Below are positions 27,310 through 35,064 of a stretch of 46,954 nucleotides of DNA, in pieces (position 1 is the first letter of the stretch; the number at the start of each line of letters is the position of its first letter). The notes below the pieces were generated by a model, which saw only the letters and a program-made list of their open reading frames with translations, was not told the origin of the DNA and did not search any database. A program made the position numbers and the translations under genes. This DNA comes from JBAYSY01 sp041675885 (GTDB lineage: Bacteria > Pseudomonadota > Alphaproteobacteria > Rhodobacterales > Rhodobacteraceae): positions 1-46,954 of the forward strand of contig JBAYSY010000022.1 in the NCBI GenBank assembly GCA_041675885.1. Direction: 5' to 3'.

Positions 27310-28596
27310 ATGGATACGATTTTCGCTTTGGCAACAGCCCGGGGACGGGCCGGGGTTGCGGTGGTGCGGCTGTCGGGGCCTTGTGCTTTTGCGGCGCTGG
27401 AGCGGCTGAACGGTAACCTGCCGGAACCGAGGCGCGCAGTTTTGCGGGTGCTGCGCGATGGTGACGAGATTCTGGACGAGGCGCTGGTGATTCGTTTCGA
27501 GCGGGGGGCGAGTTTCACCGGGGAGGACTCGGTCGAGCTGCATCTGCATGGCAGCCCGGCGGTGGTGTCGGCGATGCTTCGGGTGTTGGGGGAGATGCCC
27601 GGGTTGCGGATGGCCGAGCCGGGCGAGTTCACCCGGCGGGCCTTCGAGAACGGGAAGATCGATCTGGCGCAGGTCGAAGGGCTGGGCGATCTGTTGTTGG
27701 CCGAGACCGAGGCGCAGCGGCGGCAGGCGATGCGGTTGCTTTCTGGCGTGTTGGGTGAAAAGGCCGAGGTCTGGCGGGGGCAGTTGATCAGGGTGGCGGC
27801 GCTTCTGGAAGCGGTGATCGACTTTGCCGAAGAGGATGTGCCCGAGGATGTGGCGCCGGAGGTGGTGGCGCTGATCGATCCGGTGTTGGACGGGCTGCGG
27901 GCGGAGGTTGCCGGGTTCGGGGCGGCGGAGCGGATCCGCGACGGGTTCGAGGTAGCGATCGTCGGGCCGCCGAATATTGGAAAATCCACTCTTCTCAATA
28001 TGTTGGCTGGGCGCGAGGCGGCGATTACCTCGGAGATTGCCGGGACAACCCGGGATGTGATCGAGGTGCGGATGGAGATGCGAGGGCTGGCGGTGACGCT
28101 GCTGGACACTGCGGGGTTGCGTGAGTCTTCGGACCGGGTGGAGGTGATCGGGATGGCGCGGGCTGTTGATCGGGCGCGCGCTGCCGATCTGCGGGTATTT
28201 CTGCTGGACGGGGACGATACTGGTTTGCCGATAGCGCCTGAGCCCGGGGATATCGTTGTTCATGGCAAGGGTGATCTGCGGGATGACGGCTTACCGTCGG
28301 TTTCCGGGCTGACGGGGGCCGGGGTTGCGGAACTGGTGGAGCGGATCGGAGAGGCTTTGGTGGTGCGGGTGGCTTCGGCTGGCACGATTGCGCGTGAGCG
28401 ACACCGGAGGGCGGTTGCTGCGGCGATTCAGGCTTTGGGCTGCGCCCGCGAGGATGTATTGATGGGGACGGAATCGGAGGAACTGGCGGCCGAGAAGGTC
28501 CGGCAGGCGATTCGGGCGCTTGAATCCGTTGTCGGGCGGGTGGATGTGGAAGACTTCCTGTCGGAGATTTTCTCCAGCTTCTGCATCGGCAAATAG
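27310..28596 (+). CDS. mnmE: tRNA modification GTPase MnmE
   Basis: A 428-residue GTPase that with MnmG installs the aminomethyl-type group on U34 of certain tRNAs. It has the N-terminal folate-binding domain (1-115), a helical domain, the G domain (about 212-375) and the C-terminal FCIGK with Cys425. G1 is GPPNIGKST (219-227), G2 AGTTRD, G3 DTAG (266-269). The usual G4 NKxD is replaced by HGKGD (318-322): the Lys and Asp remain but the Asn is missing. The protein is somewhat short for the family (about 450 in E. coli). The ATG at 27310 is preceded by a near-copy of itself (see findings). Confidence 0.95.
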   Translation: MDTIFALATARGRAGVAVVRLSGPCAFAALERLNGNLPEPRRAVLRVLRDGDEILDEALVIRFERGASFTGEDSVELHLHGSPAVVSAMLRVLGEMPGLRMAEPGEFTRRAFENGKIDLAQVEGLGDLLLAETEAQRRQAMRLLSGVLGEKAEVWRGQLIRVAALLEAVIDFAEEDVPEDVAPEVVALIDPVLDGLRAEVAGFGAAERIRDGFEVAIVGPPNIGKSTLLNMLAGREAAITSEIAGTTRDVIEVRMEMRGLAVTLLDTAGLRESSDRVEVIGMARAVDRARAADLRVFLLDGDDTGLPIAPEPGDIVVHGKGDLRDDGLPSVSGLTGAGVAELVERIGEALVVRVASAGTIARERHRRAVAAAIQALGCAREDVLMGTESEELAAEKVRQAIRALESVVGRVDVEDFLSEIFSSFCIGK

Positions 28597-28601
28597 AGGG
28601 C

Positions 28602-28617
28602 TGTTTCACGTGAAACA
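28602..28617. promoter_or_regulatory. parS site 1 (perfect)
   Basis: TGTTTCACGTGAAACA is an exact 16-base parS palindrome. It spans the mnmG start codon, about 3.3 kb before parB. ParB is expected to load here and spread. Confidence 0.92.
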
Positions 28618-30478
28618 TTTTCAGGTGATCGTGATCGGTGGCGGGCATGCCGGGACGGAGGCCGCCGATGCCGCGGCGCGGATGGGCGCATCCACGGCGC
28701 TGGTTACATTGCGCCGCGATGCGATCGGTGTGATGTCCTGCAATCCTGCAATCGGTGGACTTGGCAAGGGGCATCTGGTGCGTGAGATCGATGCGCTGGA
28801 CGGGATCATGGCCCGGGCGGCGGATCGGGCAGGGATCCAGTTCCGATTGTTGAACCGCCGAAAAGGACCGGCGGTGCGGGGGCCCAGGTTGCAGGCGGAC
28901 CGGAAGATTTATCGTAATACGGTGCAAAGGCTTTTATCGGAACGTGACGGGTTGCAGATTGTCGAGGGAGAGGTTGTCGATCTGATCGTTCGGTCTGGCC
29001 GGGTGGCCGGGGTTGAGCTGGCCGATGGGGTGCAGATCTCGGCGGATGCGGTGATACTGACGACAGGAACGTTTCTGCGTGGGGTCATTCATATTGGGGA
29101 AAGGCGGATCGAAGGCGGGCGGATGGGCGAGGCGGCAACCAGCGGAGTTTCCGCACGGTTGAGAGAGTTGGGCCTTCCGCTTGGTCGGCTGAAGACCGGA
29201 ACCCCGCCGCGGCTGGACGGACGGACGATAGACTGGGCGCAGCTGGAAATGCAGCCGGGTGATGATGAGCCGACCATGCTGTCATTCCTGCATGACCGGC
29301 CATTCGTGTCGCAGGTATCTTGCGGGATCACCCACACCAATGAGCGCACCCATGACATCATTCGTCGGAATCTGGGTCGTTCGGCGATGTATGGCGGGTA
29401 TATCGACAGTGCTGGGCCCAGGTATTGTCCGTCGATCGAAGACAAGATCGTGCGGTTCTCGGACAAGGATGCGCATCAGGTTTTTCTTGAGCCGGAGGGG
29501 CTTGACGATCCGACGGTATATCCGAACGGGATTTCCACCTCGCTTCCGGAGGCTGTCCAGGAAGAATATGTGCGTTCAATCCGCGGCCTGGAGAAGGTGG
29601 AGATTGTCCAGCCGGGATATGCGATCGAGTATGATTTCATTGACCCGCGGTCGCTTCGGGCGAGTCTGGAGCTCAAGGCGCTGGATGGGTTGTATTTGGC
29701 GGGCCAGATCAATGGCACGACGGGATACGAGGAAGCGGCGGCACAAGGCGTTGTTGCCGGAATAAACGCTGCTGCACAGGTGCTCGACCGGGAAGGAATG
29801 GTTCTTGGACGGGCCGATGGATATATCGGCGTGATGATCGATGACCTCGTTACTCGGGGGGCGTCGGAGCCCTATCGTATGTTTACCTCCCGGGCAGAAT
29901 TTCGGTTGTCGTTGCGGGCGGATAATGCGGATCAGCGCCTTACGCCGCTTGGGCTTCGGGTTGGCTGCGTTGGAGATCGGCGGGCGATTGTTTTTGAGCG
30001 GATGATCATTGCACTTGATGCTGCCCGCAAGGCCCTTGGGTCAGTATCTTTTACACCGAATGAGATATCGGCATCCGGATTCCAGATGCGACAGGATGGG
30101 GTGAGGCGGTCGATACTCGATCTGCTTGGTTTACAAGGAGTGGAATTTGGGCATCTCGTGACATTGTGCCCGGAGGTGTCGGAGGTTCCCCGGGACATCC
30201 TTGACCAACTTTCGAATGATGCGATCTACAGCGCTTACTTGCCAAGGCAGCAACAGGCAATCGAGTCGATCAGACAGGAAGATTCGATCAGGATCCCCCG
30301 GGATTTCGAGTATTCGTCTATCTCCGGCCTGTCCGGGGAGTTGATGCAGAAGCTGAATGCCGTACGGCCGGAATCTCTGGATCAGGCGTCACGGATCGAA
30401 GGGATGACCCCGGCGGGGCTGATGATTATCCTGTCTCGCTTGCGTCCGGCGGGTCGCAAGAAGGTTGGATCCCCATGA
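28610..30478 (+). CDS. mnmG: tRNA uridine modification flavoprotein MnmG (GidA)
   Basis: A 622-residue FAD protein that partners MnmE in modifying tRNA wobble uridine. The FAD motif VIGGGHAGTEAADAAARMG is near the N-terminus; CNPAIGGLGKGHLVREIDALDG, GPRYCPSIEDK, GTTGYEEAAAQG and SRAEFRLSLRADNADQRL are family signatures. The start is unusual. The reading CTG TTT CAC GTG AAA CAT codes LFHVKH, so either the GTG at 28610 or the non-standard CTG at 28601 is used; relatives commonly begin MFHVKH or MKH. I chose the GTG. The parS palindrome covers this spot. It overlaps rsmG by ATGA. Confidence 0.95.
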   Translation: MKHFQVIVIGGGHAGTEAADAAARMGASTALVTLRRDAIGVMSCNPAIGGLGKGHLVREIDALDGIMARAADRAGIQFRLLNRRKGPAVRGPRLQADRKIYRNTVQRLLSERDGLQIVEGEVVDLIVRSGRVAGVELADGVQISADAVILTTGTFLRGVIHIGERRIEGGRMGEAATSGVSARLRELGLPLGRLKTGTPPRLDGRTIDWAQLEMQPGDDEPTMLSFLHDRPFVSQVSCGITHTNERTHDIIRRNLGRSAMYGGYIDSAGPRYCPSIEDKIVRFSDKDAHQVFLEPEGLDDPTVYPNGISTSLPEAVQEEYVRSIRGLEKVEIVQPGYAIEYDFIDPRSLRASLELKALDGLYLAGQINGTTGYEEAAAQGVVAGINAAAQVLDREGMVLGRADGYIGVMIDDLVTRGASEPYRMFTSRAEFRLSLRADNADQRLTPLGLRVGCVGDRRAIVFERMIIALDAARKALGSVSFTPNEISASGFQMRQDGVRRSILDLLGLQGVEFGHLVTLCPEVSEVPRDILDQLSNDAIYSAYLPRQQQAIESIRQEDSIRIPRDFEYSSISGLSGELMQKLNAVRPESLDQASRIEGMTPAGLMIILSRLRPAGRKKVGSP

Positions 30479-31095
30479 TGGATGCCGGAGCCCGGCTTGA
30501 TGGGATTGTTTCACGTGAAACAAATGCGCGACTCGAGATCCTGGCTGCGCAGCTGCGGAAATGGACGCCAGCCATAAATCTGATTTCAAAAGGCTCGGTG
30601 GCGCAACTGGAGATTCGCCATATTCTGGATTCGGCCCAGCTTTTCCGCTTTGCGCCACCGGGGAAAGGGCATTGGGCCGATCTGGGAAGTGGCGGAGGTT
30701 TTCCGGGCCTTGTCATCGCGGCAGTCGCCCATGATGAGAACCCTGCAATGCATGTGACCCTGGTAGAAAGCGATCTGCGCAAGGCCGCGTTTCTGGAGCA
30801 GACCGCAAGGGCGATGGGCGTGACAGTCCAGGTGATTGCGCAGCGGATCGAATTGCTTGACCCGCTTGATTGCACAATCCTGTCGGCCCGGGCGCTTGCC
30901 TCGCTGAACGGGCTGTGTGGTCATGCCTCAATCCATCTCAGGCGCGACGGTGTTGCGCTGTTTCCCAAGGGTCGAAGCTACCGCGATGAAATCGCCGAGG
31001 CAAAACAGAACTGGACCTTTCACCACGAGGTCCATCCAAGTATGACTGATCCCGAGGCCGTTATCCTGGCACTACGGGAAGTAAGTCATGTCTGA
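30475..31095 (+). CDS. rsmG: 16S rRNA (guanine527-N7)-methyltransferase RsmG
   Basis: A 206-residue SAM-dependent methyltransferase that methylates G527 of 16S rRNA. The SAM-binding motif ADLGSGGGFPGLVIA lies around residues 68-82, after the RKWTPAINLISKGSVAQLEIRH region conserved in the family; SARALASLNGL and FPKGRSYRDEI follow. Codons 11-16 contain a perfect parS site. It overlaps mnmG by ATGA and parA by eight bases, so mnmG-rsmG-parA-parB are translationally linked. Confidence 0.95.
   Translation: MMDAGARLDGIVSRETNARLEILAAQLRKWTPAINLISKGSVAQLEIRHILDSAQLFRFAPPGKGHWADLGSGGGFPGLVIAAVAHDENPAMHVTLVESDLRKAAFLEQTARAMGVTVQVIAQRIELLDPLDCTILSARALASLNGLCGHASIHLRRDGVALFPKGRSYRDEIAEAKQNWTFHHEVHPSMTDPEAVILALREVSHV
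30507..30522. promoter_or_regulatory. parS site 2 (perfect)
   Basis: TGTTTCACGTGAAACA again, inside the 5' part of rsmG, about 1.9 kb from site 1 and 570 bases before parA. Confidence 0.92.
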
Positions 31096-31912
31096 CCTTA
31101 CCGGACAGAAAGCAGCAAAGATCATCGCCATCGCCAATCAGAAGGGCGGTGTCGGCAAGACGACAACGGCCATCAACCTTGCCGCGGGGCTGGCGGAGCG
31201 AGGGTTGAAGGTCCTGCTCGTCGATCTGGATCCGCAGGGCAATGCTTCAACCGGTCTTGGTGTCGCCCTGTCCCGCCGGATCCTGACCACCTATGATCTG
31301 CTGCTGAACGAGGCCCTGCCTGGCGATATCATCCAGAAATCGACAACTGCGGGCGTATTTGTTGTGCCTTCGACAACCGATCTGTCCTCGGCCGATCTTG
31401 ATCTGGTGGCCAATGAAAAGCGCAGTTTTCTGCTGCATGATGCCTTGCGTCAACCGGCCATGGCGGTGCTCGGGTTCGATGTTGTGATCATCGACTGCCC
31501 GCCCTCCCTAAATCTGCTGACGGTCAACGCCATGGTGGCGGCCCATTCGGTACTGATCCCGCTGCAAAGTGAGTTTTTCGCACTTGAGGGGCTTTCGCAA
31601 CTCATGCTGACCATTCGGGAAATCCGACAGACCGCCAACCCGAACCTCAGGATCGAAGGCGTTCTGCTTACCATGTATGATGGGCGCAACAATCTGTCGC
31701 AGCAGGTCGAGGCCGATGCGCGGGAAAACCTTGGCGATCTGGTGTTCCGCACGGTGATCCCCCGCAACGTCCGGGTCAGCGAGGCGCCGTCCTACGCGCT
31801 TCCGGTGCTTGCCTATGACAGCTCGTCCAAGGGCAGCCAAGCCTATCGTGACCTGGCAAGCGAATTTCTGAATCGCCACGACAATATGATTGCACAAGGT
31901 GTGGAACCATGA
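31088..31912 (+). CDS. parA: Chromosome partitioning ATPase ParA
   Basis: A 274-residue ParA/Soj ATPase. Together with ParB-parS it separates newly replicated origins. The deviant Walker A KGGVGKTT lies at residues 19-26, DLDPQGNASTGLG and FDVVIIDCPPSLNLLT are the other nucleotide motifs, and LTMYDGRNNLSQQV and VIPRNVRVSEAPSYALPV are typical of chromosomal members. It overlaps rsmG at its start and parB (ATGA) at its end. Its presence near parS sites and the candidate oriC supports the origin call. Confidence 0.97.
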   Translation: MSDLTGQKAAKIIAIANQKGGVGKTTTAINLAAGLAERGLKVLLVDLDPQGNASTGLGVALSRRILTTYDLLLNEALPGDIIQKSTTAGVFVVPSTTDLSSADLDLVANEKRSFLLHDALRQPAMAVLGFDVVIIDCPPSLNLLTVNAMVAAHSVLIPLQSEFFALEGLSQLMLTIREIRQTANPNLRIEGVLLTMYDGRNNLSQQVEADARENLGDLVFRTVIPRNVRVSEAPSYALPVLAYDSSSKGSQAYRDLASEFLNRHDNMIAQGVEP

Positions 31913-32814
31913 CGGAACGCAAGACGGAACGGCGCGGATTGGGACGCGGGCTTTCCGCATTGATGGCGGATTTTGCACCGGAGGCAGGATCCGAACAGGC
32001 CCCGGCCGCACCCGATGCGACTGTCCCGGTCGAGCGCCTCTTTCCAAACCCCGACCAGCCCCGCATCGACTTTTCAGAAACCGCCCTGGATGAGCTGGCA
32101 GCATCGATCCGCGAGCGCGGCATCATCCAGCCGATTATCGTCCGCAAGCAGAAAGATGGGGCGGGTTACCAGATTGTTGCGGGTGAGCGTCGCTGGCGGG
32201 CGGCCCAGATGGCGCAACTGCATGATGTTCCGGTCATTATCCGTGACTATTCTGACGCCGAAGTTCTTGAAGTCGCAATTATCGAGAACATCCAGCGTGC
32301 CGACCTGAATCCGGTCGAGGAGGCGTTGGGTTATCGGCAGCTTCTGGAACGTTTCGGCCATACGCAGGAAAAACTTGCCGAGGCGCTTGGAAAAAGCCGC
32401 AGTCACGTTGCGAATCAGCTCCGCCTGCTCTCTCTGCCCGAGGAGGTGATCAGGCATCTGCGCGAGGGTCGGTTGACGGCGGGCCATGCGCGCGCCCTGG
32501 TCACTGTGCCCAATGCGGCCGAAATTGCCCGGAAGGTGATCGCCAAGGGCCTCACTGTCCGCCAGACCGAGGATCTCGCCCGTAAGGTCCAGACTGGTCC
32601 GGCAAAGGGAAGGTCGCGGCGCGAGGTGCCAGAGAAAGACGCCGATACCCGTTCACTCGAAGCCGATCTTTCGGCAAGTCTCGGCATGGCCGTGACGATC
32701 AAGCATGAGCCCGGTGGTGAAAGCGGTGTGATTTCCGTGCGTTACAATACGCTTGATGATCTTGATATGCTGTGCCAGGTGCTCTCTGTGGCCTCGCGCG
32801 ATTTTACGCCCTGA
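31909..32814 (+). CDS. parB: Chromosome partitioning protein ParB
   Basis: A 301-residue CTP-dependent DNA clamp that loads at parS. The N-terminal ERRGLGRGLSALMAD (ParA-contact segment) is followed by the ParB/Srx domain with AGERRWRAAQ (91-100) and ENIQRADLNPVEEALGY. The helix-turn-helix region EKLAEALGKSRSHVANQLRLL and the C-terminal dimerisation domain DDLDMLCQVL follow. Three parS sites in this window are its expected targets. A long hairpin lies about 70 bases after the stop. Confidence 0.97.
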   Translation: MTERKTERRGLGRGLSALMADFAPEAGSEQAPAAPDATVPVERLFPNPDQPRIDFSETALDELAASIRERGIIQPIIVRKQKDGAGYQIVAGERRWRAAQMAQLHDVPVIIRDYSDAEVLEVAIIENIQRADLNPVEEALGYRQLLERFGHTQEKLAEALGKSRSHVANQLRLLSLPEEVIRHLREGRLTAGHARALVTVPNAAEIARKVIAKGLTVRQTEDLARKVQTGPAKGRSRREVPEKDADTRSLEADLSASLGMAVTIKHEPGGESGVISVRYNTLDDLDMLCQVLSVASRDFTP

Positions 32815-32850
32815 TCGCGCCTGAAGCAGTTTCAGAAAAAGTCGATAGCC

Positions 32851-32871
32851 TTCTCGGTTCGAAATCGAGAA
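32851..32871 (+). other. Small hairpin after parB
   Basis: TTCTCG pairs with CGAGAA around a nine-base loop, 37 bases after the parB stop. It precedes the larger hairpin and may be part of the same end-of-transcript region. Confidence 0.3.
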
Positions 32872-32887
32872 GAACAATGGCTTGGAG

Positions 32888-32920
32888 CCTTTCGTGTTTT
32901 GATTGAATAAACACGAAAGG
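32888..32920. terminator. Strong hairpin between convergent parB and hemW
   Basis: A perfect 12-base stem (32888-32899 with 32909-32920) has a 9-base AT-rich loop; outward pairs including wobbles extend it into the hemW stop codon. It is suitably placed as a shared terminator, though the T tract is weak. Confidence 0.55.
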
Positions 32921-32922
32921 TT

Positions 32923-34077
32923 CTAGCCGCCAATAAGTTCCCGTAGGATCGCGTTCAGAACAAGCCGCCCGGCCGGTGTCACGGTGATCTGTCCTGATGA
33001 AAGCGCAACAAGCCCGTATCCCGCAAGCTGTTCCAGCTTTGCCGTGACTTCGGGCTTGGCAAGATGGCTTTCCAGTCCGTCGGTCGCAAGCCCACTGCTT
33101 AGCCGCAACCCCATCATGATCCGCTCGGCAATCCGTTCTTTACTGCTCAACCGGCTACGGATCAGTTCGCCGCTGCCGTGCCCTTCTACTGCCCGAAGCC
33201 ACCCTTCCGGTGAACGGACTGCCTCGGTGGCGAACTGACCGCCCATCAGGTCCAGCCTGCCATGCGCGCCGGGCCCGATCCCGGCGTAATCGCCCCCGTT
33301 CCAGTAGATCAGGTTGTGTCGGCTTTCCTGCCCCGGAACAGCGTGGTTCGATATCTCATAGGCGGGCAGTCCGGCCGCATCGCACAGCGCCTGCGTCAGT
33401 TCATACATATCCGCCGACAGGTCTTCGGCAGGAAGGCCGCGCAACCGCCCCGCCCGGTGCCGATCGCCGAAGGCGGTCCCGTCCTCGATCGTCAGTTGGT
33501 AAAGTGACAGATGACCGGTGCCCAGCGCCAACGCCTGTTGCAACTCCGCCTTCCACTCTGCCAGCGTCTGATGCTGCCGCGCATAGATCAGGTCGAAACT
33601 GACCCGCTCAAAACAGCTTCGTGCAATTTCCAGCGCGGCCAGCGCTTCGGCCGATGAGTGCAGCCTCCCCAGGCGCCGCAGGTGTCCATCATCAAACGAT
33701 TGTATTCCCATGGAAACCCTGTTGACGCCGGCCGCGTGATATCCCGCGAACCTCCCGGCCTCGACCGAGCCCGGATTGGCCTCCAGCGTGATTTCCAGAT
33801 CGTTGGCGCAGGGCCATTCTGCCCGCACTGCCTCCAGAATTGTTGAGACCAGTTCCGGTTGCATCAACGATGGGGTGCCCCCACCGAAGAACACGGTATT
33901 CACCGTCCAACCAGTGGTTTCCTGGCCCACCCGGCGTATTTCCGCCAGATAGGCTGCGGCCCAACGGCGCTGATCCACCTGCCGCGCCACATGGCTGTTG
34001 AAATCGCAATAGGGGCATTTCGATTCGCAGAACGGCCAGTGGAAATAAAGCCCGAACCCCCGGGGTCGCCAGACCAT
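32923..34077 (-). CDS. hemW: HemW, radical-SAM haem chaperone
   Basis: A 384-residue radical-SAM protein of the HemN/HemW family. The cluster motif CESKCPYC (Cys17, Cys21, Cys24) follows YFHWPF, and FFGGGTPSLM, LEANPGS, VNRVSMGIQSFDD and YEISNHA are characteristic. The length and the Cys spacing favour HemW, which carries haem, over the larger coproporphyrinogen dehydrogenase HemN, but older annotation calls both HemN. The ATG at 34075-34077 lies four bases after the ridA stop, so ridA and hemW are co-transcribed. Confidence 0.92.
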   Translation of the reverse strand: MVWRPRGFGLYFHWPFCESKCPYCDFNSHVARQVDQRRWAAAYLAEIRRVGQETTGWTVNTVFFGGGTPSLMQPELVSTILEAVRAEWPCANDLEITLEANPGSVEAGRFAGYHAAGVNRVSMGIQSFDDGHLRRLGRLHSSAEALAALEIARSCFERVSFDLIYARQHQTLAEWKAELQQALALGTGHLSLYQLTIEDGTAFGDRHRAGRLRGLPAEDLSADMYELTQALCDAAGLPAYEISNHAVPGQESRHNLIYWNGGDYAGIGPGAHGRLDLMGGQFATEAVRSPEGWLRAVEGHGSGELIRSRLSSKERIAERIMMGLRLSSGLATDGLESHLAKPEVTAKLEQLAGYGLVALSSGQITVTPAGRLVLNAILRELIGG

Positions 34078-34081
34078 CTTC

Positions 34082-34465
34082 TCAGCCCCGCATCGCGGTG
34101 ACTTCGATCTCGACCAGCATTTCCGGCCGGATCAGCCCGGCGATCACCATCGTCGCCGCAGGCCGGATCTCGCCCAGTTCCGCTGCCAGAACCGGGGCGA
34201 TCTCCCCGACCAGCGCCCGATCGGTCAGCGTATACTGCACCCGCACGATATCCCCCATGGCGAACCCGGCCTCCGCCAGCACCGCCCGGATGGTGGCGAA
34301 ACAGTTCCGCGCCTGTGCCGTCGCGCCCGCGGGTATGTCCATCGTCATGTAATCATATCCCGTCACACCCGAGACGAAGCAGAAATCGCCCTGCACCACC
34401 GCCCGCGAATAGCCCATGCTGCGCTCGAAGGGCGAACCGGTCGAGATGCGTTTCACGTGAAACAT
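34082..34465 (-). CDS. RidA/YjgF-family protein
   Basis: A 127-residue RidA-family protein. Canonical RidA deaminates reactive enamine/imine intermediates from PLP enzymes. GYSRAVVQGDFCFVSGVTGYD, the middle QARNCFATIRAVLAEAGF and VRVQYTLTD fit the family, but the catalytic Arg usually found in canonical RidA is not obvious (MVIAGLIRPEMLVEIEVTA), so it may be one of the other subgroups. The start MFHVKR is encoded by a near-perfect parS sequence. It overlaps the rdgB end. Confidence 0.85.
   Translation of the reverse strand: MFHVKRISTGSPFERSMGYSRAVVQGDFCFVSGVTGYDYMTMDIPAGATAQARNCFATIRAVLAEAGFAMGDIVRVQYTLTDRALVGEIAPVLAAELGEIRPAATMVIAGLIRPEMLVEIEVTAMRG
34449..34464. promoter_or_regulatory. parS site 3 (15 of 16)
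   Basis: CGTTTCACGTGAAACA differs from the perfect palindrome only at the first base. It covers the ridA start codon region and the end of rdgB, on the far side of parAB from sites 1 and 2. Confidence 0.8.
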
Positions 34466-35064
34466 CCTTCGATGAGCTTGCGAAACGCATCCGCCCGGTG
34501 GCTGATCCGGTTCTTTTCCCAACGGTTCATCTCGCCAAAGGTCAGATCATAACCGTCGGGGAGGAAGATCGGATCGTAGCCATGCCCCTGATCGCCCCGC
34601 ATCGGCCAGACAATCTCGCCCGAGACGGAACCTTCGAACACCTCGTCATGCCCGTCCGGCCAGGTGAGAACCAGCGTGCAGCAGAACCGCGCGCGCCGGG
34701 GAGAGGGCGCCCGCGCTGCTTCCAGTTCCGCCCAAACCCGCCCCATCGCCATGCCGAAATCCCGGCCTGCGGGCGTCTCGGCCCAGTCGGCGGTATGTAC
34801 CCCGGGCGCCCCGCCCAGGGCCTCGACCTCGATCCCCGAATCATCGGCCAGCGCCGGCAGGCCGGAAGCCAGCGCCGCCGCATGGGCCTTGATCCGGGCA
34901 TTTCCGACAAAGGTTTCTTCGGTCTCCGCAGGCTCGGGCAACCCGAGATCGTCTGCGGAAATAACTGAAATATCAAATGATATCAATAGATTAGAAATTT
35001 CTTCCAGCTTGCCCCGGTTGTGGGTCGCCACCAAAAGCCGCCGCTCGTCGAACCGCCGCCTCAC
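34453..35064 (-). CDS. rdgB: Non-canonical purine NTP pyrophosphatase RdgB
   Basis: A 203-residue Ham1/RdgB enzyme that hydrolyses ITP, dITP and XTP to monophosphates and keeps deaminated purines out of nucleic acids. VATHNRGKLEEI, the catalytic region LADDSGIEVEALGGAPGVHT and the end GHGYDPIFLPDGYDLTFGEM, then ISHRADAFRKL, are the family signatures. The start is GTG at 35062-35064, overlapping the rph stop as GTGA. A short AT-rich patch interrupts the high GC near codon 30. Confidence 0.95.
   Translation of the reverse strand: MRRRFDERRLLVATHNRGKLEEISNLLISFDISVISADDLGLPEPAETEETFVGNARIKAHAAALASGLPALADDSGIEVEALGGAPGVHTADWAETPAGRDFGMAMGRVWAELEAARAPSPRRARFCCTLVLTWPDGHDEVFEGSVSGEIVWPMRGDQGHGYDPIFLPDGYDLTFGEMNRWEKNRISHRADAFRKLIEGCFT

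Noticed and set aside
25003..32814. A base-skew switch marking the origin at 25.2 kb
   Set aside because: By eye the plus strand is G-rich from about 26 to 32 kb but roughly neutral to G-rich on the left as well, and C-rich again beyond 33 kb. I could not compute it, and gene orientation confounds it, so I do not use it as evidence.
34082..34465. Naming the RidA-family gene as canonical RidA
   Set aside because: The conserved catalytic arginine region is not clear, so the family is given without the gene symbol.
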